A stretch of 64,000 nucleotides of DNA, taken from positions 11,656,001 to 11,720,000 of the forward strand of contig QCXZ01000001.1 in NCBI GenBank assembly GCA_025024175.1, in the 5' to 3' direction. This DNA is from Rhyzopertha dominica (taxonomy: Eukaryota; Arthropoda; Insecta; Coleoptera; Bostrichidae). The notes beneath the pieces were generated by a model, which worked only from the letters and a program-made list of their open reading frames with translations, had not been told where the DNA came from and searched no databases. Made by a program: the position numbers and the translations under genes. Within the stretch, counting starts at the first letter, position 1. Each line of letters begins with the position of its first letter. This document shows positions 23,601-35,542 of this stretch, one piece after another.

Positions 23601-25212
23601 TAATCAATCCATGTTGTGCGTAGGCTGTATAATGGTTAACAGCTTCTCTACATTTTGGTAAGCATTCCATTGAATGGACGGAATCTGTAAAAGGTTCTGA
23701 AGTATATGTATTTCTATTATGGAGAAGGATTGTTTTCAAATTTCTTTTAGAGGAATTTCTAGTCGTTAGGATAACATTTTGCCAAACATTTTCACCAAGC
23801 CAGGAATGTCTGTTTCTGCTTTGACTGTTAGCGGTATGACTACATTATAAAATGCGAAAGTTTAATAAATATATTATAATATGTATTCAAGAGGCTAACT
23901 AAAATTGTGAAAAATAAATTAATGTGAAGATCCAAAATTTTTCAATTCAACTGCCAGACATTATTTTTAAACCATAATATTCTAAAATTTGAAGAAATTA
24001 ATTTATACTCAAAATGTAAATATTTACTTACAATAACTATTATATAGTGAGGATTACAAAGTAAAAGATAATTATCAAATAGGCCTCATATATGAAATAA
24101 GCAAGGAAACGAATATTATATTCATATACACATTATTGTTGTTAAATATAGTTAACCTACTTATATATTTATAAAGATAGTCAGGCTAAACGCCCAGTGA
24201 GAAACTCACTTATATATAATTGTCAAGCTGTATAAGCGGGTTGAACAAAACGCTCTTTTACTTTGTTTGCATTTCCGACCTTCCTTGCGAAATTCTAAGG
24301 CAATTTCATGCAGCATTTATACTTAAAGTTTAAGTTTTGAGGTAGGTTACAGCCTATCCGAATTGCAATGTTACATTTACATCTCTATTACGCCAGTTCT
24401 CTAGTACAGGTTAATAGCATTTCTTTGTCAAATTGCGCATTAGATGCAGGGGCAATATCGGGTACGATAACTTCGCGCAAAATGTTAAATGGCAGCTGGT
24501 GTAAAATTTCATAAATTTCAGTGGTTCTTCATAATCAATCTTACAGCTTTTTTCAATAATTTGAAAGTCAGCTTGCGTCACACTTGGCACTGGCCATCGT
24601 TTTATAACAACAGTGATTCAAATACTCAGCACGTCATCAATTTTACAATAAAATATTTCATAAAAAATTAATGGGAAGGTCCTGACCTCCGTATACAATT
24701 TTGATAACTCATTTCTTCTCTAGTACTTTTTTCCGCCATTTTTCTACTTCTTCATGCAAACAGTTTGTTTCAAACTTTTTTATTTTGTCAAATATACAAA
24801 AGATAAACTAGAAAATTAATACAAATTATGACATATAGATACTTGTTAATATGTACCCACAATTAAATAACCTCTCAAAAATATATTCGCACAAAATTTA
24901 TATATCGCTGGAAAAAGTTCTGTTTAGCGTACTGCTGTGCCTAGTATAGTACGCATCCGGAAAGAAGTCGCCCTTTAGGAATGTAAAATCGTCCACAATT
25001 TGAACGAAGCAAACCGCATGGGTCAGCTGAGTATATATTTTTGTTTGCCGCTCCAGCCTGAAATTACGACCACGTATAATGGCGGGCATGCCAATGAATT
25101 AAATGTCTCGCGACAATTTTGTCCCCATCATGTCTGCCTTCTTTCCTGGCGCGCACATTATTCTGCAAACAAATGATGTTTTTGAGGGTGAATGCTTTCA
25201 GCGTTTATAATA
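20651..25212. other. Unique AT-rich stretch, no gene recognised
   Basis: No known protein domain. 21710-22130 is more GC-rich and carries a 77-codon open frame without recognisable content, as well as a G-run and an ambiguous base near 22186. A 70-codon minus frame at 23527-23739 is likewise unrecognised. 24900-25160 is another mildly GC-rich island. Confidence 0.4.
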
Positions 25213-25408
25213 TAAGATAATATTTTGTCGGATAGATCGCTGTCTCTTGAAAACACTGACAAAAAGTTAAAAGTCTGAACTTGGGCCAGGCAAATTTTGA
25301 GGCTCTTCGTCTTTGACAAAGATTACAGGTGTAATCGAAACGTCAGACTATTAACTTTTTGTCAGTGTTTTCAAGAGACAGCGATCTATCCGACAAAATA
25401 TTATCTTA
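25213..25408. repeat. Near-perfect palindrome, 66-bp arms, 64-base loop
   Basis: Arms 25213-25278 and 25343-25408 match as reverse complements with a single mismatch. The loop contains a 6-bp hairpin GATTAC/GTAATC followed directly by GAAACGTC, preceded by TTTGACAAA. This resembles a decayed CTGANGA...GAAA hammerhead-type core like that in the 15.9-kb palindrome. I infer a second inverted PLE-type terminus; otherwise it is an orphan fold-back repeat. Confidence 0.75.
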
Positions 25409-26368
25409 AATGATGTTTTTACCAGTTTTAGTAAATGTTGGGTAGATAGTAAAAATATAGCTCTTTTTGCACAACCATTTTCTTTTGTTGTTTACGACAG
25501 AAACGCGTTTATCCTACCCTTTACATTTTAATAAGTTTACAGATTTTACTGTCCTAAAATATGATTGTCGCGATCAATTTTCTTGCTAAAGGTACCACTG
25601 TGCGGTTTCCTTTTTGGAACTCTTTCTTCCCTACCAGTTTCACGGCTCTTTATTAGCTTATTCGTCTGAGCAAATTTGTGGCTAATTGTTATAATAGCCT
25701 TTACATGTAAAATTTATCGACACATCCATAAAATGGTTGTTGCCAATTGGCATATATGCAAATATATCCACTTAAAAAGTAATAAGGTCAATAAATACTA
25801 TCCTGTCTTACACCTTGCAATAATGCAATTTCAGAATCACACTCCTACCGTATAATTCGTATCTGCAATGTCGATGTCATTATACAGACCTTTATCATCT
25901 TCGTCGGTATTATACGCCAGAATTTTTTATAAACGGATTCTCAGTCTAGAATCCCATTTAATCGTACGGACCCTCTGTTCCCTCATATCAAATTATGACG
26001 TCATCGTGGCGGTTATAAATGCGGAAATTTAGCCAAGAATTTTCCAGGGGTTGAGTGCTATGGCTTGTTTCAAGGAAGGGCAGAGAGCGAACACATTATG
26101 GTTGCAATTTCAAACGACTTGCAGATGAATTGTAACCATGAAAATGGGAAGCGCGGTTATTAGCTTGCATTACAATTTAAATGTAAATTATGCTGCATAA
26201 AATTAAGCTCAAGTTTGAAGTAAAACAGATGAAGCCGTTGAAGGATACGTTTGAGAGAAGCTTCGCACAAATTCCACTAACCAACTTAAAGAAAAAAGGG
26301 GGTAGGTACGCATATTTTAGCTTGTTGCATTTTAGTATGTATAAAAACTTAGACATGCATTTTAATGT
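25409..26368. other. No gene; part is a GC-richer unique island
   Basis: 25980-26180 contains ATGACGTCAT and other unique sequence with balanced composition. A 67-codon plus frame at 26190-26393 runs into the repeat and is not a gene. Confidence 0.35.
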
Positions 26369-26533
26369 ATGTCGGTTCTTGCCCGCTTCTTAAAAAATGC
26401 CGTGGGGGCCTGCTGTCAATTGAAGTATGCAGGTGCATGCCAATTTGTCAGGTCAGGTCTACTTCCTTTAGGAAGTAGATCCCATTATGGCAGCTAGGCG
26501 GCTTTGTCATCATGTCTGTGTAATGCTGACAAA
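26369..26533 (+). repeat. 351-bp repeat unit, left part, cut by a hAT element
   Basis: It runs from TGTATGTCGGTTCTTGCCCGC through CTTCCTTTAGGAAGTAG and GGCTTTGTCATCATGTC to AATGCTGACAAA, where the hAT element begins. Its continuation is at 27635. Confidence 0.9.
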
Positions 26534-26847
26534 CAGGGTTGGCAAAAAACATGTTTTTTTTTAAATTAAACAAAACAAACAGTTTTTTCAATTTAATAAT
26601 GTTTAAATTGTTTTAAACATGTTTTTTCCTACTTAGTTGAAAACATGTTTAAAACGTTTTAAACACTGTTTTAAACATGCACTCTCATGCAAATTACTAT
26701 GTGTATTAGTGAAAATAAATACGAGTAGATGACGCAAAGCGTAGCAGTTGTCTAAAAATCCCTAGGTGACTACGATTGCCTGTTGTTATTTGTCATTTGT
26801 ATTCGATGTGTACGGCGTTTACGCGACAATTTTAGTTATTATGAGCA

Positions 26848-26976
26848 GGTTTTTCTTTTTTATTTTAAGCGAAAATCAACTCTGTTCTTAAAATCCTGAC
26901 CAATCACATACTGGTTACTGTTACTGGGTTGTTTTTAGCTAATATCAACTTTAACAAAGAGAAGACCCGACCTTGT
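26848..26976. mobile_element. MITE family 1, copy nested in the hAT element
   Basis: TTTTAAGCGAAAATCAACTC at one end and TAGCTAATATCAACTTTAAC with GAGAAGACCCGACC at the other match the inverted ends of the 1790-1937 element, in opposite orientation and diverged. Confidence 0.6.
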
Positions 26977-26999
26977 ATGTTTTAAAGTTCAACAGTTAC

Positions 27000-27117
27000 A
27001 ATGACCAGTAGGAGGAATAATGCAGTGTGGAATTACTTCGACAAAATTAAGGTGCAAAATGGTACAATGCGAGCTTGATGCAAGAAGTGCAAAAAAGATA
27101 TGCTTGCACTGGTAAAG
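27000..27117 (+). pseudogene. N-terminal BED zinc-finger remnant of a hAT transposase
   Basis: An ATG at about 27001 opens a short frame with VWNYFDKI, then after about 15 residues a CKKCKKDM cysteine pair. The aromatic VW-x-YF motif followed by a C-x2-C pair is the start of a BED finger, which hAT transposases use to bind the subterminal repeats. An in-frame stop lies just before the first cysteine, and the His ligands and the DDE/dimerisation domain are not visible. The sequence ends at a GTAAAG that could have been a splice donor. Its position within a hAT-like element supports the call. Confidence 0.65.
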
Positions 27118-27634
27118 ATATTTTATTTCTTGTTTATTGTTTTTTTTATATTCCAAAGTTCTGATAACTATTTGTTCTATTATGCTAAAGATATAATTAT
27201 CTAGTAAGTGTTGAATGAACGTCTTATTTATTGTTTTGTTGTATTGGACCAGAAATACAAATTTTTATGTTGTGATAAGGTTAAGATTTTTATTTGTTGT
27301 TTTAAAATATTTGTAATTTATAGCTACAGAAAAAATGTTAAGTTTATTATTAATTTCTATAACTGTTGTATCGATAAAAAACTGGGCCTGTTTTTGAATT
27401 CAATTCATTTTTATGCAAATGTAAGGTGACATTATGTAGGTATGTAATTACTAATAATCCTGTATATCTATTTGTGGAGGGTAAACTAGCCTAATAGTAA
27501 TAATTAATGAATCACATTAGTAAAAAAACACTGTTTAAAACTGATGATTTAAACATTTGTTTAAAACAAAGTTTTAAACAGAAGCGTTGTTTTAAACAAG
27601 TGCAAAACATTTTGTTTTAGTCATGCCAACCCTG

Positions 27635-27834
27635 TTGACAGATGGCATTGCCATCTAATTTCTTACTTACATCATATCAAGCTCTTGGTATATAGGCAAA
27701 ACCAGTTCTATGCCATGCTGTCTGCACTAGACCTAAACTGCACTGATAGCGAAATAGATCTATCTGCAGTTGGTTGCGGTGCAGACAGCACAGCATAGAC
27801 ATCAACGCTTATTTGCCTATGACAGACATGCATT
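27635..27834 (+). repeat. 351-bp repeat unit, right part after the hAT insertion
   Basis: It resumes with TTGACAGATGGCATTGCCAT and runs through the CTGTCTGCAC/GTGCAGACAG stem pair. A short extra piece lies before the terminal GACATGCATTTTAA. Confidence 0.9.
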
Positions 27835-29515
27835 TTAATATAAAAACTTAGACTTTATTCTAAGTAAGGTTGCTAGGTATCTTAGATTTAGCTTACGTAC
27901 TACGTTTGAGCTCTGAGTACATACAGGTATATCACATCCTTGCGCGTTTTCCTGTAGTTCCTTTACTAAATGAGTATCTTCCTTCGATTTGTACCGAAAA
28001 TGCTCACTAGCTTTGTTATTTTAGTTGTAATGTGACATAACTGTATAGTTTTAGCATTAGTAGGAACTTTTGATGCGTTTGCTCTAGCGCGGGTAGTGTA
28101 AAATGAAAATTCTGTACGTTACGTCACTTGACAGCGCACTGTGATAAATCAAGATTTTACAGGGAGCTGCGGTATCAAAATTCAGTCCTATTTAGGTTCC
28201 CCGTACCTTCTTTTCCGCATATTGTTTTTTGTTCACAATATAATAAAAAGCGTTACCTTTTGCGAAATAGTTGTTTTCTCTTGCTTTAGTATTCGTACAT
28301 TGCCAATTTTTCCATTACATTCACAGAAATACTATGTTATTTGCACATAATAAGAGTAAGTTCTCGCACTTAGACTTGGTTTTCCTTTCGGTTCTTATCA
28401 TTATTATGGTATGAATGCTGTCTGCTGAATGCACCTATTGTAACTTTTTGTCTGTCGATAAACAATACCTAAAAATAATTAAGCTTAATTAATTATTGTT
28501 GTTATATTGTTGTTAGTGTTTGTACCAATCACAATATTTGACATGACAGGAATGTGCTCGTTTGTATTTTTGCTACATAAACTGAGTCTAAAACAATATT
28601 CAGTAATCGTTACGATAAAGGCAGGTTGTTATTTAAATCTAAGGTTTTATATAAAAGTGCCTTCCAGTCTACCTGCAACTAATGTATGTTTTTCTATATT
28701 TAATTAAGTGAGCTTTACAGATTAATTAATTATTGCAATTTCATAGTTCTCTATGAGATCTACTACAGTCAAGCAAATCAATAGCTAATAATAAATCATT
28801 GTCCCTTTTTTGATTCGATTCAATTTTTCCTGTAGTTTCATCTACTGCAATTTCTGTAATTCTGTATTAAGTAATCGTAACAAAATACATGTACATTCAA
28901 CAATGTAAAATCTTCAATTCACTAGCAGGGTTTTATGAGAACAAAATGAGGTTGCCATTTTGCCAATTTTGAAGGTCTCCCTCATCTGCGATCCCTTATA
29001 AAAGTGAAACTCATATTTTCCAAATAACTTGCTGCACCCATCAAACACAGGCATTCCTCGCAAGCGAATTTTTTAATATGGAACAGAATGGGGATCCCCC
29101 TATTCATCCAGGATATTGAATGCCTTAAAATTTAAAGGCAATAAAATCAAATTTGTCCTTATCGACCATTCTCTCGGTTCACTACGCAATTCGAGAGGCC
29201 AACAATTATATTCATTGCCATCGCCCATTCCCTTTCATCGAACGGACGCCAATACGAAGTAGAGCGGGGTTGAAATGAGTCACGAAATTGGCGGTTGGCT
29301 TAATTTAGATTTAGATAATTACTAACCTAGAGAAAAGATACCTTCAGTTCATTTATTTACCTAATGTTTTTATTTGAAGATTGGTTTTGAAGATTAACTA
29401 GAAAGCTAGAATATGTCGTAGTAGTGCAACAAGCTAAACTGTCACTTTTGTCGATTATCAAGCAAACGAGGTTTACGTTGTGTATGTTTGTGTGCCATAC
29501 GCTTTGACGGTTATC
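27835..29515. other. No gene; GC-richer island at about 28980-29320
   Basis: No protein or RNA family recognised. The island near 28980-29320 is unique, less AT-rich and without an open frame of note, so it is a candidate conserved non-coding element by appearance only. Confidence 0.35.
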
Positions 29516-29700
29516 CAAAGGGTATTCCACGATTTGTAAATATTTGCAGAATTAGCAGCGCTCATACTAGTTACACGTAATTCACCAGATAACACAGCAT
29601 AGCATCCTATTTTCATCAGGGTAATAAACAATGAATACATCAAACGTCAAAAAATTTGCATCGATTTATATGAAACATTTAAAATTTTTATAATTATATA
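29516..29700 (+). repeat. MITE family 2, diverged internal fragment
   Basis: GGGTATTCCACGATTTGTAAATATTTGCAGAATTAGC and a later CAAACGTCAAAAAA segment align with the interior of the 4590-4875 element. The GGGCGTTCAT termini are absent. Confidence 0.65.
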
Positions 29701-30159
29701 ATGTAAAAATACTAACCTGCATTTTAGGATTCTTTTGGACTTGTTTCTGCCTGCTGGTGAGACTTGACACAATCTTGTATTCATTATATATTTGTTAATA
29801 ACATATAATCTCTTCATACGAAAAATGATTGGTTAGAGTATAACGAAGAAACTTAAGATATCTCGTAGATAAAAATCCGAAAATTATAGTAACTTAAGGC
29901 TTAACTTATACTTCTGTCGTACGTCCTTTTATTTTCAGAAATTCTACATCTTGTACATTAAATTCTCTTCCATGATTTCCCGTTGTTTATACTTTACTTC
30001 TCTATTTTGGTTAATCTGAACTTAACTTTAACAGACACCCTATAAAATAACAATCTTTTTCACTTCTTCACACAACAGTTCGTTTTACACCCCAAATATT
30101 TGTCCTCTTTCAACAGTGTGGATACTGGACGATTTTAAAGGAAAAAAAACCAATTGTTA

Positions 30160-30900
30160 ATCAAATCAAATCAAATAGTAATTTATTTAACTAAACGTTG
30201 TCTTTTGTGTATACACAAGATAAATTCTGTCAAATAAATTAGATGTACATCGCAAAAGCCTTAAGGCTTATATGCGAGTAATGTAAAGAGTATAATAATA
30301 ATAATAAGCTGCACAGTGCATATGTAAGAAAGAAAACACTAATTCCATAGTATAGTATAATAAAAAAATTGAGAAATATCTAAATCTAAAAAATAACAAA
30401 AGGTTGTATGTGAAACTCAACATTGTGTTTCTCAATACATTAAAACGAGCTATCTCTTACGTACCACTAGATGGAGCCCAGGGCGAGGCAAATGCTATCG
30501 GGCAAACAATATTTATTACCCAAAACAAAGTAAATCTGAGACAAACCGTTTTCATTGTTTAAATTTACAGACGATCAATCAAATTAGAAAACTCATGGCG
30601 ATGTTTGTTCATAATCATGGCTTTGATTTTTTTACAAAATAGCTTGTAATTATTGCAAGTTTTTAGTTCTGGTGTTAAAATATTGTATAAAAGAGATACA
30701 AAAAAATCTGTATTTCTNTGACACAATGTTCGAGGGGAGCGCGGGTACGAGGGGCAGATACAGTTTTCCTCCAAGTACATTGCCGTACTGNTATAAAAGG
30801 GTCAACAGTTAGATAATTTAACTTCCAACTAAAAACAAAAGCGGAGTTAAAGCAAAAAAACATCTTTTTGTACAACAAACACTAATTTAATTTCGTTACA
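30160..30900 (-). pseudogene. LINE 3' end: RT C-terminal tail, 3' UTR and TTTGA tail
   Basis: On the minus strand a frame at 30565-30780 reads ENCICPSYPRS, then RNTDFFVSLLYNILTPELK and KLFCKKIKAMIM. This is the post-RT C-terminal pattern of jockey/CR1/L2-type retrotransposon ORF2 proteins, in which a tail with basic arginines is followed by LYN-x-LP and a final lysine-rich helix. Downstream is about 300 bp of 3' UTR-like sequence ending in TTTGATTTGATTTGATT at about 30163, a short tandem tail typical of such LINEs. Ambiguous bases at 30718 and 30792 fall in it. The rest of ORF2 is absent. Confidence 0.65.
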
Positions 30901-31875
30901 AGCGGGAAAAAAGTTTTGGCCGAATGAAAGCATCAACACAGTTCTAGCACTAGTATTCATTAATCAACACTTAACTAGAAAACACTCGACATTCTTCACA
31001 TAGAAATATAAGGAAAAAAAATCAGAAACTGCGAAAATGAAATTTATTGTCAAATAAAAAGAAATACATANNATCAAAATCCGCATCAGGCATCACTGAA
31101 GTACTTACTCCGAACACATGGGCTCTCCTTCTACCTACAAATATTTATTTTTGAAACGTGTACCACTAACAGTAATCATTTTCCATATGTATTAATCTTT
31201 CACTATCAACTTCATTACATTTTATAAAAGTATTTTTCTATAATGTAACTAATTTCGCTAAATTTAGCAAACGACGCCTATGATAACAAATATAAACATA
31301 ACCTAAACAATGCTTAACGGTGAAATGATTCTCATTAGAGCCCACCTTTTTGCATACTTGACACACCTGTACCATTGCTTGGATTAATTTTTTATACGAC
31401 TTGTGCTTAAACAGCTCGCAATAAGCTCATTTTAACCAAAAATTTACACCACACTACTCAACACATACAGAACATTCTAAGGACCAGTAGTACAGTGAAC
31501 CATCTGATGCGCGTGAAGACGGGCAATCGCACGATGCATTGAGTATTCCTCTGGTCAACTGTACGTTTATGTTTTCCTCCAATTACACCTTAGAATATGA
31601 CTAATATGTTGGATTCACTTGAAAATGTAAACAAGCGACTCCAGACATCTCGATGATCTCGGTCGACAGGAATGCCAGGATCAGAAAATGACGTGGCAAC
31701 ATCACACAGTTACACCGCACTAAGCGCGCCAGAGAACGGTGACGTCAGAGATTCAAACTTTAAACATAAACAATCTTTTTTTAAACATTAACTANGCGCT
31801 TTGTGAAAAATAAAAAAACAGCGGCCTATTTTTTTCACGTAGATTCATATTCTGCAATAAAAAAAGTGGGCAACA
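30901..31875. other. No gene recognised
   Basis: AT-rich, with ambiguous bases at 31071-31072 and 31795. No domain or repeat match seen. Confidence 0.4.
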
Positions 31876-32140
31876 GGCCCATGTCGAGCTCATACAGCGG
31901 CTAGAACAAACGAATATTTAACTGCCCAAAATTTTGAATTATTGGGCCACTCGCCGCATAGTCCTGATCTGTCACCTAATAATGTTTTTCTGTTCTCTAA
32001 GCTGAAGGATAAGTTGAGTATAAGGCAAATAACCTAACTCCAGAACACTGGATAAATATCTTGATGAATAATACAAACGCATGCAGAAATGTATAGATTG
32101 TAGAGGAGCGTATTTTGAAAAAAAATATAATTATATTGGT
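31876..32140 (+). pseudogene. Mariner transposase C-terminal fragment (second subfamily)
   Basis: One frame reads AHTAARTNEYLTAQNFELL, then HSPHSPDLSPNNVFLFSKLK, the third-catalytic-residue region of mariner transposases of the NDFFLF type. In SPDLSPNN the catalytic aspartate position is Asn. The second catalytic motif just upstream is degraded. After a frameshift it ends with MQKCIDCRGAYFEKK, the usual C-terminus of this subfamily. It is clearly distinct from the SDYHLF-type copy at 17.4 kb. The N-terminal two thirds are missing. Confidence 0.85.
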
Positions 32141-33356
32141 TCCATTAAAAAAGAGTTTTCTTTACTAGGCTCAACAGAAAGAGACCAGCCCTCGTAATTA
32201 TTACCGTCAAAACCAAACAAGATATTCCCGATGTAGGTGCAGTATCTAATAACAAAAACTTCATCTGCAACAGTTTGACGCAGCTGTATACACTCATACC
32301 ATTAAAGTTGTTCCATTTTCCAAGTTTCGGAGTAATTCCAGCTTCATCCATTGTTCGCTAATCTATACTTTTGAAATGAAGCTGAAGTTTGAGATAGTTT
32401 CCTGTCGTGATTCTCTAGGGCGAAATGGCTATTACACCGGCAAAACGAAGAACTCAGAAATTGCATATTATAGTAAATTTCGCTTTCAGTTCACGCTAGT
32501 TGAACGTAAAATGTTTTATTTTCACTTAAGCCAGAAAGGCTATCGATTGGGCTTTTATCCCCATTTTGTACCTCTGCCAGTCCCCTGCAGCATTGCATGT
32601 CTGATGCACATTTTATGTTCAATTCCACCCTTGTCTTTCACTGGGGATGGAGGGGGAATCTAAATTAGTTACGGCTTTTGCTAGTGCAATGCCACATAAT
32701 ATAAACACAGTTTTAAGGATTTATTGACCTGTTACTGTAGATAAATGGCAATGAAACATTTTACTGCTATCGACTCCCATCTGTTGAATCAAATATCGTT
32801 GAAATTATTTATAATCGGTTGAATATTTCTTAATTTGTAAATATTACACGATAGAGCTTCTTTAAACGCCTATATTGGTCTTCTGACGCAAGATTGAAGA
32901 GGTTTAGCGTATTTGTAAAAAACACACTTTCCATTTTTGTACATTCATGACATTGGTTTTACCTAGACCCATACAACTATGCAAAAAATTAAATGTGATT
33001 TTCCTTAATGTTAGAATAATTTTTGGTTTTCTGTTATTCTGTGGTTGGTTTCGGTGATCCAGTTAACCCCTCTTAAATAATCCATCACGAGAAGCCCTGA
33101 AGGTTAAAAGAATTTGTTATTTATTGCGACCGACGTCCTGATTATATAAAGAACCTACGAGTATATTAAGGCTAATTAGAATTCATGTGAGATATGGTCA
33201 TAACTGAATTTAAATATGGCAAATACTGAAACATGTTCTTGTTGTAAATTATTGATTGCAATTTATTATTATTTACCTTGACAAAGTTTATAGGGTGTCA
33301 TATGTCACGTCGTGTTATCTATTTGTAATTCTTATGATCCTAAGTAACTGTGCGTA
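32141..33356. other. No gene recognised
   Basis: A 68-codon minus frame (32145-32351) and a 95-codon plus frame (32376-32663) have no convincing domain. The rest is AT-rich. Confidence 0.4.
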
Positions 33357-33468
33357 CTGCAAAACAGATGAATGATGGCGAGCGGCGGGGGCTGCCCACA
33401 AACGCATTTGCAACTCAGAACCAGTGCCGGCGTAACATACTTGCTGTAATCGTGCGTGGTCGTGTCGT

Positions 33469-34263
33469 CAGTGGCGGCTCGTGACTGTATCGCAAGGTAG
33501 TGCCAAAAATTCAATATGTTACAAACGATTATAAAACTAAAGATACAAATTATAATATGGTAGTTTAAAATATCCAATTTATAAAACAAGTACGTAACTC
33601 ACCTATCATTTTCTATCACATGTTTTCATCCAAAACAAGTTAGGTACCACGTTAGAAACCTACACTGCATTGTCAACGCGTTCGTCAATTATGTGTCTTA
33701 AGTCACTATGTAGTTTTTATATTGCCTGATAAAATTGTCAATATTATTTAGGAATTGTCTCTCATACGACACCATTCCCAAGGCACTCAATGTTTGCGTT
33801 GTGTTGATAGATTGCTATGTCAAGTCAAATGTCAAAATTAAACTGATTTCTCTGACACGTTTCCCGCTCGTTAACCTCATCACCACATGTGCTGACTTCT
33901 CGACCTTTATAACTGAGTAAACAATGTTAAATTATACTACTTTTTTATTATATTATGTGTAGGATAATATTTTCTTATATACGATAATTTTTGTGGGGTC
34001 ATGATTATAGTGAGGTCAGTTGGCAACGCTGATCCGTGCCAATCGACTCACTGGCACGAACGTGAAGTTAGATCTAATGCCGGTGCTGAGCGCAAGCGGT
34101 AACCGTTTATAAGTGGGTGCGTTCCGCAGTTCCGCCGGTGTTCCCACAAATTCAACCATTTTGAGTTCCATTATAATTCAATTTTTGATTGTTAAAAAAT
34201 ATTTTTCTACAGTTTTGCTGGTAGTGCCATGGCACGTTGGCACTTATTGACCAGCCGCCACTG
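33469..34263. mobile_element. Non-autonomous hAT-like element nested in the DDE transposon
   Basis: A 795-bp insert with ends CAGTGGCGGCT (left) and AGCCGCCACTG (right), flanked by 8-bp direct repeats CGTGTCGT (33461-33468) and CGTATCGT (34264-34271) that differ at one base. TIRs starting CAGTG with 8-bp duplications are characteristic of hAT insertions. Subterminal GGTAGTGCC occurs near both ends. It contains no transposase; a 61-codon frame inside (33735-33920) has no recognised domain. Confidence 0.9.
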
Positions 34264-34399
34264 CGTATCGTGACTGAAAATTGTGCACGACGACGAAAAA
34301 AAAAACTTTGCGAAGTCAAACGAGGGAAGTAGTGTACCGTGTGTTTTATTATTGTGTTTTATTATTTTAAAATAAAAGCGGTACCTCAGATACTCTTGA

Positions 34400-35542
34400 A
34401 AGTGTGGAATGTAAGACATCTATTGCTACGGCAATCTCTGTCAGAACTATCGAGAGGATTGTTCGTGAAGGTAATTGCAGTGCATCGGATAGTGGAAAAC
34501 CAGCATTCCTGGAAGGAAGAGACAGAGGAAAAGTAGCCTGACTGCCGATTTTCCGGAATACAAAAAGACTGATTTGCGTCATATTGTGCACGAATTTCAC
34601 AAGACCGAAGGAAATCGTGTGACAGTAGCACAATTAAACCAGAAGATACGAACTGACTGGATTGGCATGGATCGAACGAGACTCTGAGGGTTTTATTGCA
34701 CAACATGGGATTCAGGTGGAGAACTCAAAATTTCTTATTCGGAGAAAATAAAATATTTCCGAAGTTAGAATTGTATATCTGAATAAAACTTACCTGCATA
34801 GGTAACTTTGTGGAAAAACTGGACGGATGATTCGACAAAAGGGTTATTTGTAAATATATATGTCCAAAGGTCAAAGGCTTATAATCATACACGCAGATGG
34901 GAAAAGGGGTTCTTACCTGGTTGCCTATTAATATTCAAGTCGGGAACAAAAAGTGGTGATTACCATTCAGAAATGAATTCTGGTAATTACGGAAAGTGGC
35001 TGGAAAACATGTTAATCTCCAATTTGCCAAGGAATTCGGTCATTGTTATTGATAATGCGCCGTACCATAATGTGCAAACCAATCCAGCACCGCCGTTGAA
35101 TTCCAAGAAAGTAGATATGGTGCGATCGCTTACGGATCGTAACATTAATTTCGATCCAAACTGTTTGAAAACAAAACTGTACGAAATTATTAAAAATAAC
35201 AAAAAGCGCCTTGTAACTTACAAGTTTGATAACTTGTTACATACCGTTTTACACTTACCACCCTACCACCCAGATATGAATCCCATCGAGGTAATTTGGG
35301 CCACAGTAAAACACAACGTTGGTGCAAGAAATGTTACGTTCAAATTGGATAACGCAAGGATGATAGCCGAAGAAGAAATCAGCAAGATAACGTCCGAAGA
35401 TTGGAAAAAGCGCTGTGACCACGAGATTAAAGTAGAGGACAAATATATGGAGCATGAAGTGTTTGTTGATAATGTCAGTAAAGTGGAACCTCTAATTATT
35501 AACTTACATGATAGTAGTGACAGTGACTGTGCTAGTGATTAG
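34400..35542 (+). pseudogene. DDE transposase of the 33.4-36.0 kb element, N-terminus broken
   Basis: The C-terminal 244 residues are open from an internal ATG at 34808. They contain VIDNAPYHN (catalytic Asp82) and LPPYHPDMNPIEVIWATVK (catalytic Glu161), the DDE_3-type pattern of IS630/Tc1-like transposases, and an acidic serine-rich tail. Upstream, frames with stops carry an HTH-like piece (ISVRTIERIVREG, about 34430), a linker (about 34545-34680) and IVYLNKTYLH (about 34770), where the family has a DET motif, so the first catalytic Asp has become Asn. Residues 19-33 of the open part are also scrambled: the alternative frame reads KGQRLIIIHADG, as expected, bounded by a 4-base gain and a 1-base loss. 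The protein cannot be active. Confidence 0.92.

Larger units (their letters stand above)
26534..27634 (+). mobile_element. Degenerate hAT transposon inserted in a 351-bp repeat unit
   Basis: A 1,101-bp element with short TIRs (CAGGGTTGGCA at both ends). It is flanked by 8-bp direct repeats, CTGACAAA on the left and TTGACAGA on the right; the empty site in other repeat copies is CTGACAGA, so each duplicate carries one mutation. Within about 120 bp of each end there are many GTTTTAAACATGTTT-like words, probably subterminal transposase-binding repeats as known for hAT elements. Inside are a BED-finger remnant and a nested family 1 MITE. Confidence 0.9.

Noticed and set aside
32145..32351. Minus-strand frame starting MDEAGITPKLG, reminiscent of the DET motif of pogo/Tigger transposases
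   Set aside because: The following residues do not continue the pogo pattern in any frame; similarity limited to about eight residues.
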